64,000 nucleotides of DNA from Pseudomonas sichuanensis. Its GTDB lineage: Bacteria; Pseudomonadota; Gammaproteobacteria; Pseudomonadales; Pseudomonadaceae. The stretch's first letter is position 1. Every line of letters begins with the position of its first letter. The notes below the pieces were generated by a model that had not been told where the DNA came from, made no database searches, and saw only the letters and a list, made by a program, of their open reading frames with translations. The position numbers and the translations under genes were made by a program. The DNA lies in assembly GCF_003231305.1 (NCBI RefSeq), contig NZ_QKVM01000019.1, positions 34,501 through 98,500 on the forward strand. Reading direction: 5' to 3'. This document shows positions 25,781 through 35,333 of this stretch, piece by piece.

Positions 25781-27339
25781 ACTGGACCGCCATCTCGATG
25801 TTCCTGGTGTTCGTCTGCTTCACCCTGCTGGTCACCCGCTGGGCGGCGCTGCGCACCCGCTCGGCCAGCGACTTCTACACCGCCGGCGGTGGCCTCACCG
25901 GCATGCAGAACGGCCTGGCGATCGCCGGCGACATGATCAGCGCCGCGTCCTTTCTGGGCATCTCGGCGATGATGTTCATGAACGGCTACGACGGCCTGCT
26001 CTACGCCCTGGGCGTACTGGCCGGCTGGCCGATCATCCTGTTCCTGATCGCCGAGCGCCTGCGCAACCTGGGCAAGTACACCTTCGCCGACGTGGTCTCC
26101 TACCGCCTGGCCCAGGGCCCGGTGCGCATCACCTCGGCGTTCGGCACCCTGACCGTGGCGTTGTTGTACCTGGTGGCGCAGATGGTCGGCGCCGGCAAGC
26201 TGATCGAACTGCTGTTCGGCATCAGCTACCTGTACGCGGTGATGCTGGTGGGCGTGCTGATGGTGCTGTACGTGACCTTCGGCGGCATGCTCGCCACCAC
26301 CTGGGTGCAGATCATCAAGGCGGTGATGCTGCTGTCGGGCACCAGCTTCATGGCCTTCATGGTGCTCAAGCACTTCGGTTTCAGCACCGAGGCGATGTTC
26401 GCCAGCGCCGTGGCCGTGCATGCCAAGGGCCAGGCGATCATGGCGCCGGGGGCGCTGCTGTCCAATCCGGTGGATGCGATTTCACTGGGGTTGGGGATGA
26501 TGTTCGGCACTGCCGGGCTGCCGCATATCCTGATGCGCTTCTTCACCGTCAGCGACGCCAAGGAAGCACGCAAGAGCGTGTTCTACGCCACCGGCTTCAT
26601 TGGCTACTTCTACCTGCTGCTGATCGTCATCGGCTTCGGCGCCATCGTCATGGTCGGCACCGAACCGTCCTACCGCGATGCCGCAGGCGCGATCATCGGC
26701 GGCGGCAACATGGTCGCGGTGCACCTGGCGCAGGCGGTGGGCGGCAACCTGTTCCTCGGCTTCATCTCGGCGGTGGCCTTCGCCACCATCCTGGCCGTGG
26801 TTGCCGGCCTGGCGTTGTCCGGCGCCTCGGCGGTGTCCCACGACCTGTATGCCTGCGTCATGCGCAAAGGCCAGGCCAGCGAGCAGCAGGAAATGCGCGT
26901 GTCGCGCATCGCCACCCTGGTGATCGGCCTGTTCGCGGTGCTGCTGGGCCTGATGTTCGAATCGCAGAACATCGCGTTCCTTTCCGGCCTGGTACTGGCC
27001 GTGGCCGCCTCGGTCAATTTCCCGGTGCTGCTGCTGTCGATGTTCTGGAAAGGCCTGACCACACGCGGTGCGGTGGGCGGCAGCCTGGCCGGGCTGGTCT
27101 CGGCGATCGTGCTGGTGGTGCTGGGCCCGGCGGTGTGGGTCAACGTACTGCACAACGAGCACGCACTGTTCCCCTACAGCAACCCGGCACTGTTCTCCAT
27201 GTCGCTGGCGTTCCTCGGCGCCTGGGCCTTCTCGGTCACCGACAGCTCGCAACGCGCCGAGGACGAACGTGGCCGCTACCTGGCGCAGTTCATCCGCTCC
27301 ATGACCGGTATCGGCGCCGCCGGCGCCAGCAAGCATTGA
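25777..27339 (+). CDS. paaL: PaaL, phenylacetate sodium:solute symporter
   Basis: A 520-residue SSS-family permease with about 13 helices. Motifs [20 protein letters not shown] and [17 protein letters not shown] are those of ActP-like carriers. Position between paaE and the paaM porin identifies it as the phenylacetate importer. ATG 25777 follows AGCAGGAG and overlaps the DUF485 stop. Confidence 0.92.
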   Translation: MNWTAISMFLVFVCFTLLVTRWAALRTRSASDFYTAGGGLTGMQNGLAIAGDMISAASFLGISAMMFMNGYDGLLYALGVLAGWPIILFLIAERLRNLGKYTFADVVSYRLAQGPVRITSAFGTLTVALLYLVAQMVGAGKLIELLFGISYLYAVMLVGVLMVLYVTFGGMLATTWVQIIKAVMLLSGTSFMAFMVLKHFGFSTEAMFASAVAVHAKGQAIMAPGALLSNPVDAISLGLGMMFGTAGLPHILMRFFTVSDAKEARKSVFYATGFIGYFYLLLIVIGFGAIVMVGTEPSYRDAAGAIIGGGNMVAVHLAQAVGGNLFLGFISAVAFATILAVVAGLALSGASAVSHDLYACVMRKGQASEQQEMRVSRIATLVIGLFAVLLGLMFESQNIAFLSGLVLAVAASVNFPVLLLSMFWKGLTTRGAVGGSLAGLVSAIVLVVLGPAVWVNVLHNEHALFPYSNPALFSMSLAFLGAWAFSVTDSSQRAEDERGRYLAQFIRSMTGIGAAGASKH

Positions 27340-27374
27340 ACACAAGAACAATAAGAACGACGGGGACAACAACA

Positions 27375-28607
27375 ATGAGCCGCACACGCCTCACCTCGGC
27401 CGCCTGGCTGGCCACCCTCGCCCTGCCCTTGCCGGCCCTGGCGGACTTCATCGGCGACAGCCACGCGCGCGTCGAGCTGCGCAACCACTACATCAACCGC
27501 GATTTTCGCCAGGACAACGCGCCGCAGAACAAGGCCGAGGAATGGGGCCAGGGCTTTACCGCACGCTTGGAGTCGGGCTTTACCGACGGCCCGGTCGGCG
27601 TCGGGATGGATGCCATGGGCCAGCTGGGCATCAAGCTCGACTCCAGCCGCGACCGGCGCGGTACTGGCCTGCTGCCGTTCGGCCCCGACAGCAAGGAGCC
27701 GGTGGACGACTACAGCGAGCTGGGCCTGACCGGCAAACTGCGGGTGTCCAAGAGCACCCTGCGCCTGGGCACCCTGCAGCCGATCCTGCCGGTGGTGGTG
27801 TACAACGACACCCGTTTGCTGGCCTCGACCTTCCAGGGCGGGCTGCTGACCAGCCAGGAGCTCGACGGCCTGACCTTCAACGGCGGGCGCCTGACCAAGG
27901 CCAACCTGCGTGATTCGTCCGGGCGCGACGATATCGGCTATGGCGCCGCCACCAGCGATCACTTCGACTTCGGTGGCGGCAGCTACGCCTTCACCCCGCA
28001 GACCAGCGTCAGCTACTACTACGCCAAGCTCGAAGAGATCTACCGCCAGCAGTATGTCGGCCTGCTGCACACCCAACCGCTGGCCGAGGGCTTGAGCCTG
28101 CGCAGCGACCTGCGCTACTTCGACAGCCGCGGCGATGGCGCCGAGCGGGCCGGGCGCATCGACAACCGCAACTTCAACGCCATGTTCACCCTCGGCGTGA
28201 AGGCCCACAAATTCACCGCCACCTGGCAGCAGATGTCCGGCGACAGCGCGTTCCCGTTCCTCAACGGCGGCGACCCGTACACCGTCAACCTGGTCACCTA
28301 CAACACCTTCACCCGTGCCGGGCTCGACTCCTGGCAACTGCGCTACGACTACGACTTCGTGGCCATGGGCATCCCCGGGCTGAGTTTCATGACCCGCTAC
28401 ACCGACGGCCGCCATGCCGAGACCGCCACCGTCAGCAATGGCCGCGAGCGTGAACGCGACACCGACATCACCTACGTCATCCAGAGCGGCCCGTTCAAGG
28501 ACGTCAGCCTGCGCTGGCGCAACGTTACCTTCCGCTCCGGCAATGGCCTGACCAATGCCGTGGACGAGAACCGCCTGATCATCGGCTACACCCTGGCGCT
28601 CTGGTAA
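27375..28607 (+). CDS. paaM: PaaM, OprD-family porin for phenylacetate
   Basis: A 410-residue outer-membrane barrel with a signal peptide (LTSAAWLATLALPLPALA). OprD hallmarks are SHARVELRNHYINRDFR at the N-terminus, RLGTLQPILPVVVYNDTRLL, and a terminal strand ending in W (IIGYTLALW). It likely brings phenylacetate across the outer membrane, with PaaL across the inner one. It starts 35 bases after paaL. Confidence 0.92.
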   Translation: MSRTRLTSAAWLATLALPLPALADFIGDSHARVELRNHYINRDFRQDNAPQNKAEEWGQGFTARLESGFTDGPVGVGMDAMGQLGIKLDSSRDRRGTGLLPFGPDSKEPVDDYSELGLTGKLRVSKSTLRLGTLQPILPVVVYNDTRLLASTFQGGLLTSQELDGLTFNGGRLTKANLRDSSGRDDIGYGAATSDHFDFGGGSYAFTPQTSVSYYYAKLEEIYRQQYVGLLHTQPLAEGLSLRSDLRYFDSRGDGAERAGRIDNRNFNAMFTLGVKAHKFTATWQQMSGDSAFPFLNGGDPYTVNLVTYNTFTRAGLDSWQLRYDYDFVAMGIPGLSFMTRYTDGRHAETATVSNGRERERDTDITYVIQSGPFKDVSLRWRNVTFRSGNGLTNAVDENRLIIGYTLALW

Positions 28608-28645
28608 GCGCGCCCCCTGTCTATCAGAACAGCATGGAGAACAGC

Positions 28646-30700
28646 ATGTCCGCCGCCCCTACCCTGCAAAGCTTCATCGCCGGCCGCTGGATCGGCCAGC
28701 ACGGCGCCCAGGCCCTGCGCAGCGCCCTCGACGGCCACGTCCTGGCCTACAGCCACGAAGAACGCCCGGACTTCGCCGAAGCGCTCGACTTCGCCCGGGC
28801 CCAGGGCCTGCAAACCCTGTTGGCCATGGACTTCCAGCAACGCGCCGCGCGCCTCAAAGCCCTGGCGCTGTACCTGGCCGAACGCAAGGAACAGCTCTAC
28901 GCCCTGTCTCACCACTCAGGCGCCACCCGCGCCGACAGCTGGATCGATATCGAAGGCGGCAACGCTACGCTGTTCGCCTATTCGAGCATGGGCCGCCGCG
29001 AGCTGCCGTCGGGCAACCTGGTGCACGAGGGCCCGGCGATCCCCCTGGGCAAGCAAGGCCACTTCGCCGGCAGCCATATCCTGGTGCCACGCAGCGGCGT
29101 GGCCGTGCACATCAACGCCTTCAACTTCCCGATCTGGGGGATGCTGGAGAAGTTCGCCCCGACCTTCCTCGCCGGCATGCCATGCATCGTCAAGCCGGCC
29201 ACCTCCACCAGCTATCTGACCGAAGCCGTGGTGCGGCTGATGAACGAATCCGGGCTGCTGCCGGCCGGCAGCCTGCAACTGGTGATCGGCAGCACGGGCG
29301 ATCTGCTCGAGCGCCTGCAGGGCCAGGACCTGGTGACCTTCACCGGCTCCGCCGACACCGCCGCCAAGCTGCGCGTCACGCCGAACCTGGTGCGCAATTC
29401 GGTGCCGTTCAACGCCGAAGCCGACTCGCTCAACTGCGCCATCCTCGGCCCGGACGTGAGCCCCGACAGCGAAGAATTCGAGCTGTTCATCAAGGAAGTG
29501 GCGCGGGAGATGACCACCAAGGCCGGGCAGAAATGCACGGCGATCCGCCGCGCCATCGTCCCCGCCAAGTACATTGATGCCGTGGCGACTCGCCTGCGCG
29601 ATCGGCTGCGCAAAGTGGTGGTCGGCGATCCGTCGGTCGAGGGCGTGCGCATGGGTGCCCTGGCTTCCCACGAGCAGCAGCGCGATGTCGGTGAACGCGT
29701 GCGCATGCTGCTGGACAGCTGCGACCAGCTGCTGGGCGCCAGCGATGGCTTCACCCCGGTGGGTGACGGCGTGGCCGAAGGCGCGTTCTTTGCCCCGACC
29801 CTGCTGCTGGCGCGCGACCCGCACGCCGAGGGCGGCGCCCACGATATCGAAGCATTCGGCCCGGTCAGTACGCTGATGGCCTACGACGACCTCGACGAAG
29901 CCCTTGCCCTGGCGGCCCGTGGCAAGGGCAGCCTGGTGGCGACCCTGGTCACTGCCGATCGCACGGTGGCAGCCAAGGCCATCCCGGCCGCTGCTGCCTG
30001 GCATGGGCGCCTGCTGGTGCTCGACAGCGAAGCGGCCAAGGAATCCACCGGCCACGGCTCGCCGCTGCCGCAGCTCAAGCACGGCGGCCCGGGCCGCGCT
30101 GGCGGCGGTGAAGAGCTGGGCGGCCTACGCGCGGTCAAGCACTACCTGCAACGCGCCGCGGTGCAAGGTTCGCCGAGCATGCTGATGGCGGTGACCGGCG
30201 AATACGTGCGCGGCGCCGAGGTGATCGAAACCGAGGTGCACCCGTTCCGCCGCCACTTCGATGACCTGCGCATCGGTGAGTCGTTGCTTACCCACCGCCG
30301 TACGGTGACCGAGGCCGATCTGGTCAACTTCGGCTGTCTGTCTGGCGATCACTTCTACATGCACTTCGACGAGATCGCGGCGAAGCAGTCGCAGTTCGGC
30401 AAGCGCATCGCCCACGGCTATTTCGTGCTGTCGGCGGCGGCCGGGCTGTTCGTTTCGCCGGGTGAAGGGCCGGTGCTGGCCAACTATGGCCTGGATACCC
30501 TGCGCTTCATTACCCCGGTGGGAATTGGCGACACCATCCAGGCGCGGTTGACCTGCAAGCGCAAGATCGACCAGGGCAAGACCAGCCCCCAGGGGCAACC
30601 GCAAGGGGTGGTGGCTTGGGATGTGGAGGTGACCAATCAGGATGGGGAACTGGTGGCGAGCTATGACATTTTGACCTTGGTGGTGAAGCGGGGGGGTTGA
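28646..30700 (+). CDS. paaZ: PaaZ (PaaN), oxepin-CoA hydrolase / 3-oxo-5,6-dehydrosuberyl-CoA semialdehyde dehydrogenase
   Basis: A 684-residue fusion. Residues 1 to about 520 form an aldehyde dehydrogenase with catalytic Cys297 (GQKCTA) and Glu258 (FNAEADS). About 530-684 form a MaoC-like hydratase with GDHFYMHFDE and RIAHGYFV. The hydratase opens the oxepin ring, and the dehydrogenase oxidises the resulting aldehyde to 3-oxo-5,6-dehydrosuberyl-CoA. ATG 28646 has GGAG 6 bases upstream; the ATG at 28634 does not. Last gene of the cluster, often called paaN in Pseudomonas. Confidence 0.95.
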   Translation: MSAAPTLQSFIAGRWIGQHGAQALRSALDGHVLAYSHEERPDFAEALDFARAQGLQTLLAMDFQQRAARLKALALYLAERKEQLYALSHHSGATRADSWIDIEGGNATLFAYSSMGRRELPSGNLVHEGPAIPLGKQGHFAGSHILVPRSGVAVHINAFNFPIWGMLEKFAPTFLAGMPCIVKPATSTSYLTEAVVRLMNESGLLPAGSLQLVIGSTGDLLERLQGQDLVTFTGSADTAAKLRVTPNLVRNSVPFNAEADSLNCAILGPDVSPDSEEFELFIKEVAREMTTKAGQKCTAIRRAIVPAKYIDAVATRLRDRLRKVVVGDPSVEGVRMGALASHEQQRDVGERVRMLLDSCDQLLGASDGFTPVGDGVAEGAFFAPTLLLARDPHAEGGAHDIEAFGPVSTLMAYDDLDEALALAARGKGSLVATLVTADRTVAAKAIPAAAAWHGRLLVLDSEAAKESTGHGSPLPQLKHGGPGRAGGGEELGGLRAVKHYLQRAAVQGSPSMLMAVTGEYVRGAEVIETEVHPFRRHFDDLRIGESLLTHRRTVTEADLVNFGCLSGDHFYMHFDEIAAKQSQFGKRIAHGYFVLSAAAGLFVSPGEGPVLANYGLDTLRFITPVGIGDTIQARLTCKRKIDQGKTSPQGQPQGVVAWDVEVTNQDGELVASYDILTLVVKRGG

Positions 30701-30723
30701 TTGGTTTGAGGTTGGGTGAAGGC

Positions 30724-30747
30724 CACCGGGTGTTCGCCGGTGATTTT
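30724..30747 (+). terminator. Probable terminator after paaZ
   Basis: CACCGG-GTGTTCG-CCGGTG followed by ATTTT, 23 bases after the paaZ stop. The stem is short (6 bp), so it is a modest candidate, backed by the stronger hairpin at 30759-30792. Confidence 0.5.
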
Positions 30748-30792
30748 GCAGCGCCTATGAGATCGAGCGCCGCGCGGGCGGCGCTCGATCTC
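30746..30792. repeat. Dispersed palindromic repeat, copy 1
   Basis: The 15-bp perfect stem GAGATCGAGCGCCGC (30759-30773) pairs with 30778-30792 across GCGG. The 28 bases 30746-30773 occur identically at 40181-40208, so it is a dispersed element. It lies between the convergent paaZ and ClpP-like genes. Confidence 0.8.
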
Positions 30793-30821
30793 GCATGCAC
30801 CTTATCCAGACAGTCGCCGCC

Positions 30822-31373
30822 TCACGCATGCACACTCCACTGCGTGCTGTCCGCTGCAATCGGCAAGTCGTCGATGGCTTGGATCAGCCCGCAGCGCAAT
30901 GCTTCTTCCGGCCCCAGGATGCGTGGATAGGCCATCAGGTAGCGCGGCACATCCAGTGCCTCGCTGGCGCCCTCAGTGCGCTCGACAACAATCTGCTCAT
31001 ATAGCCGCAGGTCGTAGTCCAGGCTCATGGCGTACTCGGCCATGCGCGCATGGTCCACCGCACCGTGCAAGGTCCAGTGGAACGGATGGAACAGGAACTT
31101 GCTCAGCGCACAGGCGGTACGGTGGCTGCCGGCCAGGAAGATGATGTTGCCCATCGACTCCACCGTGCCGAGGTTGTGGGTGTGCACCGGCACCGGCAGG
31201 CTGCGTAGGAAGTTGTACAGGGTGAAGCCATAACTGCACTCCCCGCCCATGGTGGCGATGTTCAGTTGCAGCAGCTCGGCGCCTTGCTGCAAGGCGCGCG
31301 AGCAAGTGTTGATCAGGTTGCCGCAGGTAGACGAGTTGATGGGGCCGGTGTAGTGGATGATGTGCCTGGCCAT
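30822..31373 (-). CDS. ClpP-like serine peptidase, solitary
   Basis: A 183-residue ClpP/crotonase-fold protein. It opens with IIHYTGPINSSTCGNLIN, the ClpP-type first strand and helix, and the nucleophile motif is ESMGNIIFLAG (Ser73), followed by FLFHPFHW (His96 or His99 as base). The usual Asp near GPEEALRCGLI seems replaced (MAYPRILG), so the triad may be altered. It is shorter than housekeeping ClpP (about 200) and has no Clp ATPase next to it. It may act on its own substrate or be a peptidase relative with a new role. Confidence 0.75.
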   Translation of the reverse strand: MARHIIHYTGPINSSTCGNLINTCSRALQQGAELLQLNIATMGGECSYGFTLYNFLRSLPVPVHTHNLGTVESMGNIIFLAGSHRTACALSKFLFHPFHWTLHGAVDHARMAEYAMSLDYDLRLYEQIVVERTEGASEALDVPRYLMAYPRILGPEEALRCGLIQAIDDLPIAADSTQWSVHA

Positions 31374-32630
31374 AGGGGGCTCCCGGTCATTCGGGTTGCT
31401 GGGTGGCTGATCCTGCGCGATGTCCTGCTAGCGGTGGAGGCTCAAGGCAGGGGCAAAGTTCCATGGCCTCGCTGGTCAATCGTGCTGAACCCTTCACATT
31501 AGCTGCCGGCCGCTATTGAAGGCACATGACTGCAATGGGAAACGGCCTGAACAATACCCTACCCCCTCACTCAGCGATGCCGCCCTTCCTTACTTCATTG
31601 TCTACAGCGCGCTCAACGACACTGCACTTGTTCATGGCCACATTGGCAACAGTAAAGTGAGCCGACTTACTTGTTTAAGCGCGAAAGCGAAAGGTCAGGC
31701 CAGGCCACCAGGAAATCTTACCATCTGTTTTCTCCTGTAGGACCTTTTACCCTGTCCATGCCTTATCAACTAATGGAGACAGACTATGGGCGAGCAACTT
31801 GAAAGCATTGCAGATTGGCTAAGCCTATTCGTAATCGAAGGCACCTACAGCAATGGCAATTAGCAAGTCATGACCACCCTGACAGTCGAGTCCCAAACGG
31901 AGGAGACAGTCACACCCGAAGAGTTCGCCAGCCTGCTGCCGACAGTACGACAACCCGTTGGAGCAATCAAAATATTCGGCAGATTCGACAAGATCAGGCC
32001 GTGCGGCTGGAATACCGAATTCTGAAAGGCATGGGCACCCACCTACGCCAACCATAAGGATTACGGGCCCTCTCGCACATAAGCATCAGGTGACTGGACA
32101 CATGTTATATAGCCAAATATAAAAAAGTCGCAGTACCGTGCTGTCGCCGACAGTGAGAGCCAAGGAAATGCGACTCCCTCCCGCTAGCAGTTCCGTAAAT
32201 ATTGTCAGTCGTTTTTTGCTTCCTCAATATGCAAGCCTCAATCTCTGAGCGGCTTGCACTTTGTCGTGCCTGCTTAGTTTGATGCTCAGGGCGCACTTAA
32301 TACCTACGACTATTCCCCTCGCTGCACCAGAAAGTTCTCACAGCACCGAAGCCTAGAAACCCAATATCGTTTAATGGCAACGACGCGTTAGTGCTCACAA
32401 CATTAAATTAATCGTGCAAGCAGCGTGCACTGCACGCACCAGAAAAGTTTAACCAGGCAGACACATTGGACATCAATTAGCAATAAAAATCCTGACCTCC
32501 GGCAACGGGCTGTAGAGGCCTCGGCGTTGTCAGAGCTTTAATCCTACAACCCCTTAAAAAGGCGTGACTTATTGCGTGCCGCACCAGCGGCAACGACTGC
32601 TCACACCCTTTGTTTTACAGAAGAGAAAAA
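31374..32630. other. AT-rich, gene-poor stretch before the RHS genes
   Basis: About 1.25 kb whose base composition is visibly AT-richer than its surroundings. Apart from the possible broken small gene at 31786-32025 I see no convincing coding sequence, RNA gene or insertion-sequence end. This composition next to RHS genes is common in accessory DNA. Confidence 0.5.
31786..32025 (+). pseudogene. Possible small gene interrupted by an amber codon
   Basis: ATG 31786 follows GGAG with good spacing and encodes MGEQLESIADWLSLFVIEG up to a TAG at 31861. The same frame continues with protein-like sequence (ESQTEETVTPEEFASLL, AIKIFGRFDKIRPCGWNTEF) to a TGA at 32025. An intact product would be 79 residues. 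No family is recognised. It may be a decayed gene or two short frames in register by chance. Confidence 0.35.
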
Positions 32631-35333
32631 ATGTCTGACCCCATCAATGAAACTTCCCAAGCACCTGAACTGTCCCTCAACACGGGCGGCATCCACACAC
32701 AGGCCGGCAACTTCCTTTCGGCCATGCAATCAGCGGTCGACCCACGAACGGGCCAGTTCAACCTGGTCTTCAACATCGAGCTGGGTATCGCCAATGACCT
32801 TGGCGGTCCTTCCCTGCCCTTCACCCTGGCGTTCAGCAGCCTGGGCTCGCATCGCAACCAGGGCTTTGGCCTGGGCTGGTCGCTGCTGTTCAGCGAACTG
32901 TCACTGGCACAAGGCGCCCAGTCTCTGCGCCTTGGCACGGGCGAACAGTACGCCGTGCAAGCCGTCGTGGACGGCCAGGTGACGTTCCACGACTACAAAC
33001 TGCAGTCGCTGCGGGTAGTGCGTACCGATGATGGCAATTATCGGATCACCCACAAAGACGGCCGTACCGAGGTCCTCAAGCGGGTCAATGGCAGCGGCCC
33101 CTATGTGCTGCATGAACTGCGCAGCGATGCAGGCCGCCGCCTGCACCTGCAATGGAGCTCGGCCAACGGTGTCAACTTGCTCAGGGAGATTACCGACGAC
33201 AACCAATACGTACTGGCCCGGATCGACCGCAGCGGCACTTCACCTAAGTTGCTGCTTGCACCAGGGACTGCCGATGAAGCGGTTTACGTCTTCGAACAAG
33301 CGAACAACCGCCTGGCGAAGTTGCGCCTGCCTGAAATCGAAGCGCCGTATGCCTTCAGCTATGAGGCTATCGATGTCGGCAACGGCCAGTCGCTGCTATT
33401 TCCCAAGGCAGTCGGCGGCCCGCTCGGAGCCACCGACACGCTGTTCTGGAGCAAAACCGCTGCGACCTCGCACCGCCTGCCCAGCGGCGCGCCGATCAGT
33501 TTCCTGCCACGTGTGCTGCGCTGGGAGCACAGCGACAGTGAGGCGGCGGGCACGCTGTCGTATAGCTACGCCTGGACGGGCGTCTACAACTACCTCGGCT
33601 TTGGCAGCCAGTTGGGCTTCCAGTGGGAGTCGGGCCGCGACAACCTCTACAAACTGCGAGAGCGCTACGAGTATTCCGTCACTGAAACCCTGACCAACTC
33701 GAGCGGCTCGGTCGAGCAGACCGTACAGCGTCACTGGGACCGCTACCACCTGCAAACCCTCGAGCGACGCCGCTCCGGCGACCATGAAACCCGTGTCGAC
33801 ACCCGCTACCACGTCGACTACGACAAATCCTGGGAAGAGCAGGTGGCGTTCTGCCAGATGCCGCGCCAGGTGACCACTACCTACATCGAGTGGCAGGGCG
33901 ATACCGTCAAACGTGAACGCAGCGAGGTTGCCACCTCCACCTTCGACCGCTATGGCAACCCGCTCGAGTCGGTCCAGGCCAATGGCGTGATCGAGTTCAA
34001 CGAGTACTACCCGCTCGAAGGCGAGCCCGGCAGCGCGCCTGAAGATGCCCTGGGCATGGTGCGCCGCTTGAAACTGCGCAGGGTCACCCCGGCCAAACCG
34101 GCGCGAGGCGCTGCGCCGGTCATGGTCACCCGCTACACCTATGCCGCGTTGCCTTCGTTGATAGCAGGCGACCCTGCTTTGCAACTGGTCGAGCGCGAGC
34201 AACTGGAAGACGAAACGGCCGGGGCCGTGATCGAAACCACCTGCAACACGTACATCGATGCGGTTGGCCAGCACTACGCCCGCTTGGCCAGCGCCACCAA
34301 GACCGTGGCGGGGCAGCCGATCACCACCCGCCATAGCTACAGTATCGAGCCCGTGAACGGCGTGGCGGCGCTGCTGGTCAGCACCGTCATCGAAGGTGAT
34401 GCGCTGGATGAAAAGCAGCACCTGCGCACCAGCACCGCCCGCTCCCTGACCAGCGGCCAGACCCTGCGCGAGACCAGTGCCGCCGGCGTGCACACCGACC
34501 ACGCCTACGACGGGCTCGGACGCGTGGTAAGCAGTGTCATCGCCAGCGGCACCGCGTATGAAGTGACCCGCACCGCCAGCTACCACCTCAGCGACGCATT
34601 CGTCATGCAACATGCCCCGCGAATACCGGGCGGCAACGGTCGCGCCCCGCTCATTGCCAGCGTCGGCCTCGAAGAACGCGACGCCACTGGCCAGCGCAAG
34701 CGTACCTGGCTCGACGGCGCCGGCCGTACGGTACGGGTAGAGCTCGAAGACCTCGATCACGAGGCTGCACCTTTTCGCTGCATGAGCAGCATCGAGTATG
34801 ACGCCCTGGGGCGGGAAGTCTCACGCAGCGATGCAGATTGGGCAACCGACGGTCAGCCGCTGTTCAGCCCGACCAGCACCACCACCTACGACCATTGGGG
34901 CAATGTCGCGCAGGTAACTGCGGGCAATGGTGTGACCACGCATACCGTGCACGACCCGATTGCCCAGACCGAGCAACGTTGGCAATCCGCCCAGGGCAAG
35001 GCAGGCAGCCTGGAGGTCGTGCACAAGAACCTCAATGGCAGCCCGGTGAAGACCGAGCTCTATGACGACGGGGGCGGCGACCCTGGCAAGCGACGATTGG
35101 TGCGGACAACCTATCAATACCGCGATGGGTTGGACCGTGTCATCGAGCAGAGCGTCGTACCCGCCGTTGGCGCGGGGAGCAGCACCCACACCACTTACGA
35201 CGCCTTCTCTCGTGTGGTCGAGCGCCTCGAAGTCGGCGATTCACAAGCCCGCAAGACCCTCTGGACCTACGCCCCGCACAGCAACAGCGAGCACCCTGAG
35301 TCGGTGGCCATGCAAACCGTGGAGAACCCATGA
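32631..35333 (+). CDS. RHS/YD-repeat protein, N-terminal half of a split system
   Basis: A 900-residue protein with an N-terminal strand-rich part (DPRTGQFNLVFNIELGIANDL, FGLGWSLLFSEL), followed by many YD-type repeats (for example ATSTFDRYGNPLES, TDHAYDGLGRVVS, TYDHWGNVAQVTAGNG). RHS proteins build a hollow shell around a C-terminal effector. No SpvB or TcdB region, transmembrane segment, signal peptide or PAAR domain is visible, so export is unexplained. It ends in the middle of the repeats and overlaps the next gene as ATGATGA, so the two products look like halves of one ~1,680-residue shell. ATG 32631 follows AGAAGAGA. Confidence 0.85.
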   Translation: MSDPINETSQAPELSLNTGGIHTQAGNFLSAMQSAVDPRTGQFNLVFNIELGIANDLGGPSLPFTLAFSSLGSHRNQGFGLGWSLLFSELSLAQGAQSLRLGTGEQYAVQAVVDGQVTFHDYKLQSLRVVRTDDGNYRITHKDGRTEVLKRVNGSGPYVLHELRSDAGRRLHLQWSSANGVNLLREITDDNQYVLARIDRSGTSPKLLLAPGTADEAVYVFEQANNRLAKLRLPEIEAPYAFSYEAIDVGNGQSLLFPKAVGGPLGATDTLFWSKTAATSHRLPSGAPISFLPRVLRWEHSDSEAAGTLSYSYAWTGVYNYLGFGSQLGFQWESGRDNLYKLRERYEYSVTETLTNSSGSVEQTVQRHWDRYHLQTLERRRSGDHETRVDTRYHVDYDKSWEEQVAFCQMPRQVTTTYIEWQGDTVKRERSEVATSTFDRYGNPLESVQANGVIEFNEYYPLEGEPGSAPEDALGMVRRLKLRRVTPAKPARGAAPVMVTRYTYAALPSLIAGDPALQLVEREQLEDETAGAVIETTCNTYIDAVGQHYARLASATKTVAGQPITTRHSYSIEPVNGVAALLVSTVIEGDALDEKQHLRTSTARSLTSGQTLRETSAAGVHTDHAYDGLGRVVSSVIASGTAYEVTRTASYHLSDAFVMQHAPRIPGGNGRAPLIASVGLEERDATGQRKRTWLDGAGRTVRVELEDLDHEAAPFRCMSSIEYDALGREVSRSDADWATDGQPLFSPTSTTTYDHWGNVAQVTAGNGVTTHTVHDPIAQTEQRWQSAQGKAGSLEVVHKNLNGSPVKTELYDDGGGDPGKRRLVRTTYQYRDGLDRVIEQSVVPAVGAGSSTHTTYDAFSRVVERLEVGDSQARKTLWTYAPHSNSEHPESVAMQTVENP

